Below are positions 1-12,752 of a stretch of DNA of 64,000 nucleotides, piece by piece. A model generated the notes under the pieces. It did not search any database and was not told the DNA's origin. It worked only from the letters and a program-made list of their open reading frames with translations. The position numbers and the translations under genes are program-made. Numbering within the stretch: position 1 is the stretch's first letter; each line of letters begins with the position of its first letter. The stretch is from Alternaria dauci (taxonomy: Eukaryota; Ascomycota; Dothideomycetes; Pleosporales; Pleosporaceae). The stretch spans positions 5,642,001 through 5,706,000 of the forward strand of contig NC_091272.1 of NCBI RefSeq assembly GCF_042100115.1, in the 5' to 3' direction.

Positions 1-102
1 TACGGGGTCTACACGGGAGACTGAATGGAAAAAAGGAGGAAGGAACCAAGAACCAATTCATCCCAAGCCAGTCCAAGTCAAGTTGCTTGGTGGCCTGCCT
101 GC

Positions 103-1797
103 TCAAATCTCAATATCCATACCAATGTCCATGCTAGCAATGATATCGTCATCCATCTTTGGTTTTCTAAACGTCGGTAGTCCTTTCCGCTCAGTCTTCT
201 TCTTGCCTTGTGGTGGGTTCGGCGTGCTTGCTCGGCTTGAAGCGTCGCCGTCAAACAGCGCATCGACGTCCAAGTTGTTGTTGCTCTTGGCCGCCGCTTC
301 CTCTTGGGCCTTCTTGGCCTCTTCTTCTGCTTTCCGTCGGGCCATCTCCTTCTTCTGTTCCATCTTCTTCTGACGCTGCTGCTCAAGTTGTGCTTTGCGG
401 ACACGCTCGGCTTCTAGGATGCGGTTCTTGCGGTTCAACTCGGCGATGCGGGCGGCGGCTGTTTCCGACTGTGTCGCAATCTTGGGCTGGGCATCTGAGT
501 TGGCGCGTGTAAGGAGATGTGCGTACTTCTTCGACTTGGCAATGCGTGCGCTGATGTCGGCATCAGTCCAGTGGTGGTTCTGTAGGGCCTTGAGGTCGTC
601 GTATTTCTTTTGCAGGAACGATTGTGAGGGGACCTTGGCGTTGGCCTCTATGAGCGATTGGCGGTATGCGTCGAGGTCGCTCTCGCTGAAGCGTTGGTTG
701 GACAAGAACTGGAACTGGTAGTCCTTCTTAACGGAGCCGTGTTGGGCGATGACATATTGGTCCGTCGCGACGCGCTTGCCGTCTTTGCCTTCGAAGACGT
801 AGGGTTTGCCAACTGAGAAGCCTACAAGACAACGTGTTAGCATAATGCGCGATATAGGTGTGGTTCTGCCTACCCTTGATCTGCGCCATCTTGTACAGGG
901 TCCTGCGTTGAGCATCCTGGCCCACACCAACACGTCCAAATGCGCCCGTCATGGCCTCTTCGAAGCCTGGATGGAAACAGACTTCTGAGAAGAATCCTCG
1001 ACCAACACGCACTGACTCGAAATCGCGAAGTGTAGCAGGCAGCTCTTCGCGGGCCTTCTCTGGCACTCGGTCGTCCCACTCAACGTCGCTCTCGCCATCA
1101 GCGTCGACATCTGAGCCACCGTCCCGATCGGCGGAGCTGGACCGCCTGCGGCCACTGCGTCGGTCGTCGTTCCGTTGGCGCTGCTGACCGCGCTGCTCGC
1201 GCTCGCGCTTGTATGCCTCGAGCTTCTCGTTCTTCCGCGGCTGTACCTTGGGGCGACTGCTCTTGCGCTCGTCGGCGTCTTCAGAATCAGCCTTGCGCTT
1301 GCGGTCGTTCTGGACATTTGCTGCGCGCCTGGCGAGCTCAGCCTTGAAGTTGGCACTGCTCATCTCCTCGGCGCGCTGACCCAGAATCTCTTCGCGTTCC
1401 AGCTGTGACAAGCTCAGGATGTGGCGCTTGTCTGCCTCGTCGACGTACTTGCCCTCCAGGGGGTAGGGAACATCTGCAGCGCGCTCCGGTACGTCATCGT
1501 CGCGGTCTGAGTCGGACTCGTCCATGGCGTCGGATCCTAGCGAGTTTGGCGATGAGGCTGCGGGCGACGAGCTACGTGGAGTCAGCGCCATGGTGCGGTA
1601 AGGGGTTGAGGTGGTCGGGAGAGAAGTGGTTGCAAGAGGGCTCGGAGCATTGGAAGCGATGGAAAGTCGCGAGGCAGAGGCAGTGGAGGAGGGTGACAGG
1701 TGAGAGAGGGTACTCACGCCTCGCCTTCTTCGATCTCTGCATCTTCGTCACCGCCAGCGAGGGCGAAGAGCTCATCGTCGATGTCATCAGCCGACAT
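103..1797 (-). CDS. RTF1: RNA polymerase II-associated protein Rtf1 (Paf1 complex, Plus3 domain)
   Basis: Rtf1 is a Paf1-complex subunit that couples elongating RNA polymerase II to histone H2B ubiquitylation in the nucleus. Three exons join in frame: 1797-1718, 1571-874 and 821-103 (498 aa). The first ATG opens an acidic N-terminus (MSADDIDDELFALAGGDED). A charged low-complexity segment follows, then the Plus3 domain from about residue 205 (LRDFESVRVGRGFFSEVCFHPGFEE is its entry, given here as LRDFESVRVGRG onward) to about 330, and a long Lys/Arg/Glu coiled coil rich in KKMEQKKEMARRKAEEE-like repeats. The second intron splits the Plus3 domain just after YKMAQIK. Family call is from the Plus3 sequence and the overall architecture. 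It is divergent from COQ7 over a 320-bp shared promoter. The junctions are inferred, but all keep frame. Confidence 0.9.
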
Positions 1798-2117
1798 TGT
1801 GAAGGCGGCTCGCGAGGATTTCGCGGAGGAATCTGGGCGGCAGAGGCGACGTTGGAGGCGGAAACGGGGTCGCTGGGGGTGCTGCGAGCGGATTCGGGCG
1901 TGGTTAGGGGGAAAGAGGATGAAAGAAGAACGTTAGGAAGTCCAAAGGTCGGGGGAACGCTCGTTGCGCTCAGGCCATGCCGCGTTGAAAAGTGGGCCTG
2001 GCTAGCGGGCATGCATGTGAGCGCATCATACCTCAGCAGACTATTGTTGCGTCTGCGCGGCCCAAGAACAATCGCATCTTCCTTTCACTTTTATTGTACA
2101 ATAGCTAGACGTCTAAC
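1798..2117. promoter_or_regulatory. Divergent promoter region RTF1 / COQ7
   Basis: These 320 bases separate the start codons of two divergently transcribed housekeeping genes and must hold both promoters. I see no canonical TATA element. A reading frame crosses the stretch on the plus strand, but it is antisense to RTF1 and out of frame with COQ7, so it is not annotated. Confidence 0.6.
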
Positions 2118-2915
2118 ATGTCTTCCGCCCTGCTTTCACCGCGCACCGTGTCTCGCAGTGCAGTCCGCCGCGGGCTCCAGTACCCTGTGCTCGAGTTCCT
2201 CGCCCCGAGTACCACATGCCGCGCACCACGCCCATCGTCACGCCTCTCCAGCACTGTATCAGCACCACAACCACCTCCCCAGCCCGAATCCCCGCAATCA
2301 CGGCCCTCGCTGCAGCCACAGAAGAATGGCAAGCCAATACGGCCGCTCACGCAAGAGCAGCAAGAGTTCCTCTCATCTGCATTGCGAGTGAACCAGACGG
2401 GTGAACTCGCCGCCATCCTAATATACGCTGCCCAATCGCCCGTCATCACACGGTCACACCCGCACCTGCGCCCACTCATGAAACACATGTACGACCAGGA
2501 GGCGGGCCACTACAAGTTCTTCAACGAGGTCATTTCAAAGCACCGCATACGGCCCACTGCAATGACGCCAATATGGACCGCTGCGGCCACCATGCTCGGC
2601 TGGTCCACTGCTGTCATGGGTCGCGAGGCGGCCATGGCCTGTACCGAGGCTGTTGAGACGGAAATCGGCACCCATTATAACGAGCAGGTGCGAGTGCTGC
2701 TCGACTGGGCAAACAAGTGCGAACAGCGGGGCGAAAGTCTGGGCCCAGAGCTGGACAGGTTGGTAGTTGAGCTGAGGAGGATACGAGACGAGGAGCTCGA
2801 GCACCTGGACCATGCGGTGGAGAATGATGCCAAGGAGGCGAAGCCGTACGACTTGCTTACTGAGGTTATAAGAGGAGGATGTAGAGGGGCTATTTGGGTG
2901 AGTGAACGTGTATAG
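2118..2915 (+). CDS. COQ7: 5-demethoxyubiquinone hydroxylase Coq7/Cat5, mitochondrial
   Basis: Coq7 is the di-iron monooxygenase that hydroxylates demethoxyubiquinone, the penultimate step of ubiquinone synthesis, at the matrix face of the inner mitochondrial membrane. It is a single exon of 265 aa. Residues 1-70 are rich in Arg/Ser/Pro and lack acidic clusters, as in a mitochondrial presequence. The di-iron ligands are visible: E96 (in NQTGELAA), the E128-x2-H131 pair (YDQEAGHYKFF), E180 (EAVETEIGTHY) and E226-x2-H229 (RDEELEHLDH). The hydrophobic segment around 151-170 (PIWTAAATMLGWSTAVMG) matches the membrane-binding helix of the family. The length is normal for a fungal Coq7 including its presequence. 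The C-terminus ends GAIWVSERV shortly after the last helix. Confidence 0.96.
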   Translation: MSSALLSPRTVSRSAVRRGLQYPVLEFLAPSTTCRAPRPSSRLSSTVSAPQPPPQPESPQSRPSLQPQKNGKPIRPLTQEQQEFLSSALRVNQTGELAAILIYAAQSPVITRSHPHLRPLMKHMYDQEAGHYKFFNEVISKHRIRPTAMTPIWTAAATMLGWSTAVMGREAAMACTEAVETEIGTHYNEQVRVLLDWANKCEQRGESLGPELDRLVVELRRIRDEELEHLDHAVENDAKEAKPYDLLTEVIRGGCRGAIWVSERV

Positions 2916-3235
2916 TGTGATGTGATGATTAAGACGAAACATGTAAATACTGTAACATATTGGACATAGACTCTGGGTACTGAATCGACGGCCGCATCTC
3001 AACCCCTTGTTGTGTCAACTTGTGCTTCTCAAGTAACTTCGTTTGCTAGGATCGAGTGGGTGTTCATGTACCTCGTCTTTCTACACAGAAGTTGAATATA
3101 GGAAGCAGTAAAAGCAGAGGGAATAAGAATTGGAAAATCGCATAAAGAGAAAACTACAACAAGGTAGTGCTGGTAACGCCAACCACCACGAGTATATCCT
3201 GCCAGTTACCCTAAATCCAGAAAGTCAAGCATGCA
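2916..3235. other. Convergent 3' region between COQ7 and MRC1
   Basis: This 320-bp stretch lies between two convergent stop codons. It is AT-richer than the flanking exons and should contain both polyadenylation regions. No other feature is seen. Confidence 0.5.
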
Positions 3236-6200
3236 TCACTCAAACCCACCGCTAAGATCGCTAAGTACGCTCCTCATACCCTGTTTCCTTCCGCCTTCAA
3301 CCTTCTTCCGGAGTGCTTCCTGCCTCTTTCCCTCCTTCTTCTCCAGCAAAGCTCTCCGCTCCGCCTCTCGTGCCTGAGCATGGATGTTACTCCTTCCAGT
3401 ACCACCTCTCCTCACACCACTCTCCTTTGGAGCACTGCTACCCGCCGACCGTTCGCTGCTGACAGACAGATTACTAGTCGCCTGACGTATGAGCGAAGGA
3501 ACGCGGAACCCCGGTGTCGCAGCAGCGCGAGATGGAGCATGGAAAGCTACATTCGAGTCTCCGCCTACAGACTCCTCGATTGTAGATTGCCGACTTAGCG
3601 TCAGACGGTCGATAATGGGTTTCCGTGCCGCTGGGACAAAGGCAGCTTCTTGGTCATCTTCGGCGTCGGAGAGCTGCGAGTCTGGTATTACGATGCGAGG
3701 ATCTTCAATGAGCTCCGAGATGGAGTGTTTGACATCGTCCGCAGTTAGAGGCTTGCGGGCGAGGCTGTCTGATGCGGCTGTGCGGCGCATGTGCGGAGGT
3801 GGTCGGTTCTCCTTTTGCGAGTCTTGAGCCTTGCGCTTAAGTGGACTGTTTGGCGTTGACAGGTTTGAAGACTGGGCCTGGGAATCTGGAATGGCAATGT
3901 CGTCATCTTGGACATTTTCTTGAGACTGCGAGTCGTTCGTGTCCAACTCCTTCTCAGGCATGTTGAGGTAGTCGTACTCGCCCTCGTCGGCAAAATCAGC
4001 CAGTGTGTTGAAGAATGCCTTCTTCTTGTCGTCCTCGGCGAGTGCCTTGACCTTCTGGTCTTGCAACAAGGCGTGAGTCTGCTTTTGGAATGCAGCGCGC
4101 TTCTTTCGCTGGCGCAACTCGGCCTCATCTTCCGAGTCCGACATGTCAATACCATCATAGCCACCAGCCCTGCGGAGGCCACCCTTCCTCTGCATCTTCT
4201 TGTAGAGCTCGGCGAGTTGCTTCTCGTCGTCTTTCTTTGTCTTGTCACTGATCTATGTTAGTATCACTAATGAACGTGAAGATGGAAGCTGCACTTACGC
4301 GTAGAAAGCGGCAATCTGGCGCTCGTCAACCTTGACATCATTGTGGTCGATCATGTCCTTGAGGTCTTCGTCTTCCTCGCCCTCCTCGTCGTCACTGGCT
4401 CCTCCAAGTCCAGCATACTCGTCTTCAGACTCCTCGGCTTGTTCCATGACAGCTTCCCTTGCCATACTCTTCTTCTTGTTGAACTCTTCGACCGCCCTCG
4501 CCTTCTTGGCTTCTTGCTGCATCTTCATAAAAGCATTCTTGCTATGCTTGGGAGGGCGTTGAATGTCGTCCTCGCTCTCCTCGTCTTCAGCATCGACCAA
4601 GTCGTCTTCAACGTCAGAGAGCTCAATAGCTGCCTCTCGTCTTCCACGCTGCAGCTTACCCTTCTGCTTGATTGGCGATTCAGCAACGGGCAGCATGACG
4701 GTATCGACTGTGGATGGAGGCAGCACAAGGCCTGCTGGCGACCGAGAGAAGGAAAAGCCTGCATCCTGTGTAGGCTCAAAGTCTTCGACCTGCGTTCGCG
4801 AGAACTGTGGGGAGGTGTTGACGACTTGGCTGATTCCCAGGCTGAATTGAGACTCGTCGCCTGCCTGTAGGTTCTTTTGTGGAGACACCAAAGACTGGCT
4901 GTTGGGAACTAGGAATTCTGAAGCCTGGCTAAAGTTGACGCCGGGTTGAGTATCAGGCAGGTTCCGTAGGAAGTCCAGAGAATCTTGCTCGTTGTTAATG
5001 GCGGCAGCAGGTTGCGAGTCAGACTCCAACTCGGCCATAGTGCCTGCAAACATCTGCGTGAGCCCTATGCCGGCGTTGGCATTGCCAAAACCAAAGGCGG
5101 CCATTGCGTCGTATTGAGTTCCTGGCTGAGTGGGCGTGGCAGGCCTAGTCGGCCCAGCATCGCCGTCCTCATCGTCGTCGTCGATGACTCGATTGCGAGC
5201 ACGATTCACCATTTGTCTTCGGACAGGCGCAACCGCATCGTCGTCATCCATATCGACATCGTCGTCTTGTTGGGCTTGTGCCTTCTCCGCTGGCTCATCA
5301 TCTTCATCGGCCATTCCATCGATGAGAGCATCCGCTTCATCTGGATTGCTTGCTTCGTCTCCGCCCTCATCTTCCATTTGCTCATCTTCGGAGCCTGAGA
5401 GGACGAGTTCAGCATCTTCCTGGTTATCGTTGTCCCCCGGGTTGGCATCTTCCTCGTCACTGCCAACGTAATCGCCATCGTCCTCGTCGCTGGATGGGAG
5501 GTCATCTATGGTCTCGCCGTTTTTCTTTGCTTCCTTTCTCTCCATCTTGGCAAGCTCGAGGTCCTCTTGCCTCTGCTTCTCGAGCAATGCCACCATGTCG
5601 TCGATCTCTTCTTGGCGCTTCTCCCTCTCCTCTTCGGTCTCGGGGTTATGGCCTCGCTTTATCAGTTCAGCTATCCTCTCCTCTTTGGCTTTTGCTGTCT
5701 GCTGGCGAGCTTTCTGGGCCAGTGCGAACTCCATCTCAGCACGAGTCACTATCTTCTGTCCCTTTTTGCCCTTCGCTGGTGATTTGACCAGTTGAGCGAG
5801 AGCACGAAGATGTACTAGCGATCCAGCCTCGTGGTCCTTCTTCGCGGGTAATCGATCGAAGACAGGGAATCTACTCTTGGGCTTTCCTGCCTGCTGATCG
5901 TCATCTGAATCCGAGAGTTCCACCATGTCATTATCTGTAGCCTGTTGGGTATCGACCACAGCTTTGGCCACAGTCACTGGCTCGGTCTCTTTCATCCAAG
6001 GATGCACTGGCAGGTGTTGAAACTCAGGTGCTCGCCCTTTACCCTTGTCAAGCTTGACGGGCTCGGGTGACTGTTTTTTGCTGTCGTTCACTGTAGTAGG
6101 AGCTTGTTGATCCAGTGGAGCATCCTTCTCGTCCGGAGCTTGTTGTCTCGGTGGACTTGTTGGCGGCGTATCATGGATCTGGTTCGCCTCTGCGTCAGAG

Positions 6201-7159
6201 GATGCCAATGCTGAGCTGGGTTCTGGTGTGGGGAGGGTTACCACTTCGGCGCCGGGCGCTTGATAGTTGAACTTCTTGAACAGATCCTGTGTCGTGAAGC
6301 GCTTCTTCGTCTTGGCTTGGTGGGTAAGCTGCATGTTACGGCTTATGCGCTGCTGGTCACGGGCCATTGCCTCCATAGCCTTCTTGCCGGCCCTGCGAGT
6401 TGGCTTAGCATGTTGTGTAAGCCGCCTGCCCCCCTCGCCGTCCGACTCGGTGCCTGAGCCCTGATTTGCTGGCCGCCGTGCAATCTTCTTGGGCTTCGTC
6501 TGTTGTGCTTCCTCCTCCTGTTGCTTCGCCAATCTTTCCTCTCGAATACGTCGCACTCGCTCTTGCAGGTCGGCATTGTGTAGGGGTTGTGAAGATTCGT
6601 CTGACTCTGAACCAGCATTCGGTGACCGTCGCGACGGCTTCTTCGCTGGTGACGCGTCTGGAGTGACGAAAAGCCCCGGCGATGATCGTCGTGACCGTAC
6701 GGTTGGTGATGCAGATGCTCGAGGGCTTGCTGTCTTCTTCCGGGTTGGGGCTGGTTTGCGGATGTTCGCTCGCACAGGCATAGCATCCTCATCTTCGCTA
6801 CTTTCAACAGTAGTAAGAATTGGCAGTCCTTGCTGTGCTTCTTGTGGGGCTGCCGAATGTGATGCTGATGTGTTCTTGTTGGCAGCTAATCGTTTCTTCA
6901 TAAGTTCGTATGCATCTTCCCCGTCGCTCTCGTCTTCCTCGTTAGTCTGCTCTGTTGCCAATTGAGGACGTGTCGTTGCGGCTAGCTTTGCGCTGGTTGT
7001 GGGGGTCGCATCGTCTTCAGATGCAGACACTTCATTTTCGGATTCGGCTTCGCTCTCTGAAGAATCTACGACGGGTTTGCGCAGAGCTGCTAGCAGCTTC
7101 GGTCGAGGTTTTGCAGACGCGTCTGTCGCGCGTGCTGGCGAGGTGTGTGCTGATGTCAT
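3236..7159 (-). CDS. MRC1: Mediator of replication checkpoint Mrc1 (claspin homologue)
   Basis: Mrc1/claspin travels with the replication fork and passes the stalled-fork signal from ATR-type kinase to the effector checkpoint kinase. Exons 7159-4299 and 4247-3236 join in frame across a 51-nt intron (1290 aa). The protein is disordered and highly acidic with basic patches, as expected for the family. It carries many SQ/TQ kinase sites (for example DSQSQ, PDSQ, TQDAGF) and a coiled basic segment near the middle (AQKARQQTAKAKEERIAELIKRG region). A conserved Mrc1-like block before the intron (GLGGASDDEEGEEDEDLKDMIDH) leads into ERQIAAFYADKTKKDDEKQ, which spans the splice junction. The start ATG at 7159 begins MTSAHTSPARATDASAK. 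Checkpoint role is family knowledge; the SQ/TQ richness and acidic blocks are seen. Confidence 0.88.
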
Positions 7160-9777
7160 GGCTGGTGCTGATAAGGTTGGATGAAATGCGTATCGATAGA
7201 AGTCCTGGCTTGCCGTTCGCGAATATAGCGTCTCAATACGTCGTGGTTGCTTTATGTAGAGGTCGCGTCAGGTCTTCGTTGACGTTACTCGTGAGAAGAC
7301 CCAAATTCTGGTGTATGGAATCGTGCTAAGCGCGTATTACAAGAAATGACAATGCACATAGAAAGATAGGACTGATTGTGCAAGGCTGCATACGTTCAAT
7401 TGCAAATGCACATGGCGGGGAACCGTCGTTGTTGGAGTAAGCTTGGACTACGCGTGATTCTCACAGTCGCGACACGCGACGCGACTGGCGCTTGCCACAT
7501 GTGGCTCGTAAGTGCCGCCATTCCTTTTTCGCGCTCCACCACCCCATCGATATTACGACGAGACTGCCGACAACGCATCGTCTACAAACAACGTCGCAGT
7601 TGGCGATGTCTACCGGGATACGAACAAATACATATTTCGCTGCGGAGCGTTCGTTTTCTTTGTTAGAGTGTACCAGTACCCACCACTCTCAAGGTCCGCT
7701 AAAACTCTCAGCCGAAAACCTCTCCCGAGGTCTGCGTCGGCCACCACCACCACACATGACACAGAGCGATTTGTCGTCGCGTGTGTTGTGCGAGCGAGCT
7801 GCATGGGATGCATGCATCCATAGCCCGCAAGAGATTGAATACCTTGGCTCACCATTCCTCATCCCGACGCCTCTGTTTACCCATTTTATCCTAGATTTGG
7901 ATCGCTCCCGACGCCTTCCAATCAGCGCGGTGCGCCTCCGGGCAAGATGTGAACGGAACGGCCGTGTCGCGGACTAATTGGGAAGTTTGTTAGCAAGCGT
8001 CCACCAGGTGCGTCGTCACAAGTGCCTCAGCCTTACGCCTCGTTCCTTACCCAGCAGGTGTCTGGACCCGCTGCAGGACATGCTCCGCCACACAGCTCAC
8101 CAACAGCATGAATGCAGACTTCCATGCAATTTCTCCATCCCGTCGCCGGAGGTTCGAGTTGGCCTGCACAAGATGGAGGCCTGATCACGTTTCATGGAAG
8201 CTGAATCGTTCTCGCTTGCAACAACCTCCACCCGTGAATCGGAAGCGTTGGTGACCCCACCTGTTGCTAACCGTTTGCTTTTCTGGACTTGATGCATGGG
8301 GAAGGCATGTAGTGTAGGAGCTGCTTCGCATGAACTCGTGCACTGCCTGAATGGATACCTCGGGCACGCGCCACGACGACCACACGCAACGGTGCCGCAG
8401 AACACCCATTTGGTCAGCTCATGTTCACGATGATCATACATTGTCACACTGGTGGTCGGTCCTCTTTACAGCGGGCGTGTTTCGACTTATGCACACTTGG
8501 TGGTCATAGCAGAAGAGCAAGTTGACGTTTTACAGACGTCTTACCTGTTGCGACCGGACCATCGCGCTCCGCCAAAAATAGCACCCGTTCATCATCGGTA
8601 GCGTACCCCAGAAATACCGTTGCCAGCCAAGCAGATCTTGCAAGGGCCGCCTTCACCTTGACTGCTCGCGACCATGCTGGAGCGATCATTCGACGTCGTT
8701 GTGCGGGGATCTGCACAACTCCTTGCCTTATCTCGTGTCTCAAAGATGACGACAGATGTGATGAACGAGCGCCTACCACGCTACTACGCGTACTCTGTAG
8801 CGGCGCGATTGGTGGCTTTTGGCGAAACGAACACGATGTGCTGTAGCAACTGAGCTATTGACGCAACCATCGACAAAGCACCTCTGGTTGCTCACGGAAC
8901 TGGTTGCGAAACGCTTCTGGACTTGTTTTCTAGTGTGGAGTTGTAGGACGTCCTCCGGAAGCTACGCTCCTTTTTGCAACACCATCACCAGAGCCGCACT
9001 CTTTGCAGGAACATGTGCTGAGACGAATTTCGGGCCAATGGCCAAGTGCGTTCTTCTCTTACAACGCGATGGATCGTAGATGGTGGGGTGAGGAGTTGGA
9101 CTTGGGTCACGGCTGATGCAAGCGACGGCTCCAGATGCCTTTTACGCGTTCAACAGCAAGGTGGAACGGTACGACAGCTTTCAGATGGCGAGCAGATGCA
9201 CGTTTCATGTGGTCTGCTAAATTACCCCTGAGAATGCGGCCCTAGGGTGGTAGCGCTGGGGTCCCTGCAGCGCCGTCGCGGCGATCTCCCTTAGGGCATC
9301 GCGACGCCTCACGCGCTCACAAATTGAGATCGCGATAGGAGAGTGAGATCACCGAGGGCGTTATTAACGACTAGAGGGAGTCGCTGCATAGTGGGAAACT
9401 CTCCGTACCAAGGTTACATGCTCTAGTACCGGAGGGGTGTGCCTTAGTGGCCAGGCATGCGTTGCGTGCCTGCATGCCTGCATGCCAAGGCAGTCTCTTA
9501 GTGTCTTCTTGAAACCCATGAAACAGACCACGGGTGCTGCTCTTCTAAACAAGAGCCGTCCGTCTCCGCCCGGGAAATTGGACGATCAATGTCTTCCTGA
9601 CGGCCTAAGAATTGAGCTTATACCCATCCGTATACCTTTGTCGAAAGCTTCTCGAACGCTTCCATTCCGCGCCCACTCGCCTCCCTTTCATAGTCACCAC
9701 TGCTCTGCCCGCCCAACACGGCCCGTGAACAACCAATCTCCGGCATGATACTGCCTTCAACACGCACATAGAATAAC
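7160..9777. other. Long intergenic region upstream of MRC1 and the C2H2 gene
   Basis: This is 2.6 kb between two divergent starts. Only short shadow frames of no recognisable family occur. It has CT-rich tracts near 7500-7760 and 9640-9730. Near 9454-9486 the GCATGC core recurs in direct and inverted form (GGCATGC... then TGCATGCCTGCATGCC), which could fold into a short hairpin. One GTTGGAGT octamer lies at 7431-7438. No tRNA or repeat family was recognised. Confidence 0.5.
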
Positions 9778-11741
9778 ATGGAGGCCGACGAGGCTCAACT
9801 TTACGGATTCCAGACTCCTCAGCAGAGCAACTCCTTCAAGCGACCGCGCCGCAGTCTGCAAAGCACTACGCCCTTGAGCAGCGTGACCGAGAGCGTTACG
9901 TCCTCACCCCGTCACTCTGGCCAGAACCAGTTTGCACCTCAGCTCTTTGACCACGTCAATGCGCTCAAGCACCTCGACGACCAGCAAATCCTCCAGCTAC
10001 TATCCGTTGCGCGCAATGGAGGTCAGTCAAATAACAGCCCTGGCGGCGCGTTATTTGCTCACGCGTTTTCAGATGGCATGCGTCGTTCGGCCGCAGACCG
10101 GTCGTCCATGTCGACCGTCGGAAGCCGCGCGTCCTCATACCTGAGCGTCCCCTCCAGCAGAGTACCCAGCATGATGTCCGACCCGCGCTCGTCCATCGCA
10201 TCCACCGATTCTTCTTTCACACACTACAGCGCCGCGTCCTCGCGCCTTTCTACCGCATCGTCAAACCGTCTTTCCACAATATCTACGGCATCGACGCCTG
10301 CGCCCAAGAACTTTGCCTGCACATTCTGCGACAAGGCTCTCAAGTCGAAGCCGTACTGGAAATCGCACGAAGAAGAGTTTCACGAGCAACGACTCACATG
10401 GCGATGTCCCGACTGCGAACAGATCTTCCACGCTGGCAAGCGCTTCCGTGAGCATCACACCAAGCTACATGTACGTCTGGTACGCTTTCTTTTTCCCGCG
10501 TTCCCGCTAACCGTTGACAGGGCTGTGAGCATTGCAAGCAACCTAGGGAGAGCGGACAGCCCACGAGCAGGAAAGCATCGCCATGCGTCAAGAAGTACGA
10601 GATCGTCATGCACGACAAGGACGCGTGGGGTTGTGGCTTCTGTGCTTGCCTTTTGACTACTTGGGAGGAACGATGCGAGCACATTGCGCTTCATTTTGAA
10701 GAGAAGGGTGCATCCAAGTGGAACTTCACGAACGTCGTCCTTGGTCTGCTGAAGCAACCCGAAGTCGCCAACGCGTGGAACCAGATGATGCTGGACCGCC
10801 ATGGAGACGAACAGAACTGGCCGTCGTTGGCATGGGAGTCTAAGAAGTGCAACCGTTTACGGTACAAGCTCGAAACCAAGTGGGACACTCGCTCCTATGA
10901 TATCGAGAAGCTGGTGCAGGACACCTATGACTTGGCGGAGATTGAGGACAAGGATGCCGTCGAACCCACGACGGAAGTCACTCCCGAAGCCACAGAGTCT
11001 GTTGACAACAGTCAAGGCGAGATGGTGGAGTTCAAGCTGGAGGCATCTGACTTCGGCGCTGACAACAGGCTCCATAGCTCCCACGGCCTATCGTCCGACC
11101 ATATGATGATGGATATCGATGCGGTGGAGCCTCCGCAGTCGATGCATCATCAGGAAATGCAGCCATCGCAATGGCCCGTTAGCGCCGACATGTCTCATTC
11201 TAGCCTGAGCGCGGCTACTTCGATGGGTGGCTTCGACGCTTTCGATACCACCATGACTTCGATGCCAACGGATTTCTCGCAGCCCATGGCGCAGAGCTTC
11301 CAGCCACAGCAACAAAACTGGTCAAATGCCGGCTTCGCAGCGACACCTGACCTACTGAACTACCAGCAACCGGCGCAATACATGAACTACCAGCAGCCGA
11401 AGGAGATCGTCTCCGTACCTACGTCGCAGTACGCCCATTTCGCACACTATCCCCGCCAGAGCCTCCCGCCCAACTTCCTGCAGCAGCAGCAACAACAGCA
11501 ACAGGCGCCTAGCACCCCGACTTCGCGTCGATACGTTCCCAAACTAATTAACATTTCGAACAACTCGAGCCACCGTGGCGTACAATTGGAACAAGCGCCC
11601 CCTCCACCTCCCAAAGACGAACACCAGAACCGCTTCTCCCGTCTCATCATGAGACGGCGACCCAGCAACATTTCCCAACACAGTATGGTCTCGCACCGTG
11701 ACATGGGCGGCACATGGGGTGACGTCGACAACTGGGGTTGA
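9778..11741 (+). CDS. C2H2 zinc-finger protein with poly-Gln tract
   Basis: This is a probable nuclear nucleic-acid-binding protein of 637 aa. Exons 9778-10470 and 10521-11741 join across a 50-nt intron. Residues 1-175 are Ser-rich. Two C2H2 fingers are visible: C181/C184/H197/H202 and C210/C213/H226/H231; the intron falls exactly after H231. The second exon opens GCEHCKQP, and a further Cys-rich segment (WGCGFCACLLTTWEERCEHIALHF) reads as a third, degenerate finger. The C-terminal half is Gln/Met/Pro-rich and includes nine consecutive Gln encoded near 11481-11505, typical of an activation region. The pattern (paired fingers, a CEHC segment, then a WEERCEHIA motif) is common in uncharacterised filamentous-fungal regulators. 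The target is unknown. Confidence 0.85.
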
Positions 11742-12178
11742 ACTTGATTCGGCATTCCTCTCTGACCGCGCATTTCCCCGCGCATAATAACACCCAATTT
11801 CCTGCACCCGGCCGGTCCGGTTCTTCGCACGCCACCCTCCTTTGAAACAAACAAACAACCAATAAAGCACCGCAAAAGGTGACTCCGAACCTCGCCATTC
11901 GTCTCTGGGTCCTGGTGTCACCGTCTCGCCCTGCACCCTCAGATGAAGCGAGCTACACGTCACCTCAACGGAGATTGATATTACCCAACCTGCAGCTTTG
12001 TCAGCTCTTTCTCCTTGTTCATCTTTTCCTTACGTATGCACACATGTTTTTTCCAGCGGGATGGGATGAGGATATACCCATATATGCAGCGATTGCTTTT
12101 TCGTCGTCTTGTTGTTCATCACCGCAACGTAGTTTAGTGTCTTGTTGAGTGTCATACTCTCGGCTGCAGCACCTAATA

Positions 12179-12201
12179 CCCCCCCCCCCCCCCCCCCCCC
12201 C
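12179..12201 (+). repeat. Poly-C homopolymer, 23 bases
   Basis: This is an uninterrupted run of 23 cytosines directly before CTCTTTTCC. Runs this long are rare in fungal euchromatin and are prone to length error in sequencing and to slippage in vivo. Confidence 0.97.
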
Positions 12202-12752
12202 TCTTTTCCTTTCATGTTAACCTTTCAATGCCGACGCGATTGATGTAATGACGGGGACTGGAATGAAATTCGGACCTGGAAGGGCAGATACCATATAGAG
12301 TTACTTCAACGTGTTCTTAAGTTTGCACATGGACTTGTCGCTTGTCTGCTGCGGTGATGGTGTTGTTTGTTAGTGATATTGCGTCAGGGACATCACAATC
12401 TCTGATACCAAGGTTTAAAGTATTCATCGTATTCTGCAGGCCGGATATCACCATCTCTAGATACATTCACACTACCTATGGAATCTCATCACTGACTCAC
12501 TCCGGCAACGCGTCTATCGTCCAACCATGCCCCATCACCAACTCTTCCTTCCCTCATCACGTTCGCTCATCAAGGCAGCGATACCCGATTTTCCTTTTCC
12601 CTTCTCTTTTCTTCCTGTACGTTTTGAATGTGTGAATTGAAACATGCATATGAGCACGTCTCTCAATACAACATTTCTTTTTTTTGTTTGCTCTCTCAGG
12701 CAGCAGTACCTTTTGTTTCGTTCTATTTGTATCGTGATGAGGGTCCAGAATT

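Noticed and set aside
1405..2391. 328-codon plus-strand frame overlapping RTF1 and COQ7
   Set aside because: It is antisense to RTF1 exons and out of frame with the clearly conserved COQ7; no domain is visible.
7160..9777. Transposon relic in the long intergenic region
   Set aside because: No terminal repeats, no transposase or reverse-transcriptase fragments in any frame, and no target-site duplication were seen.
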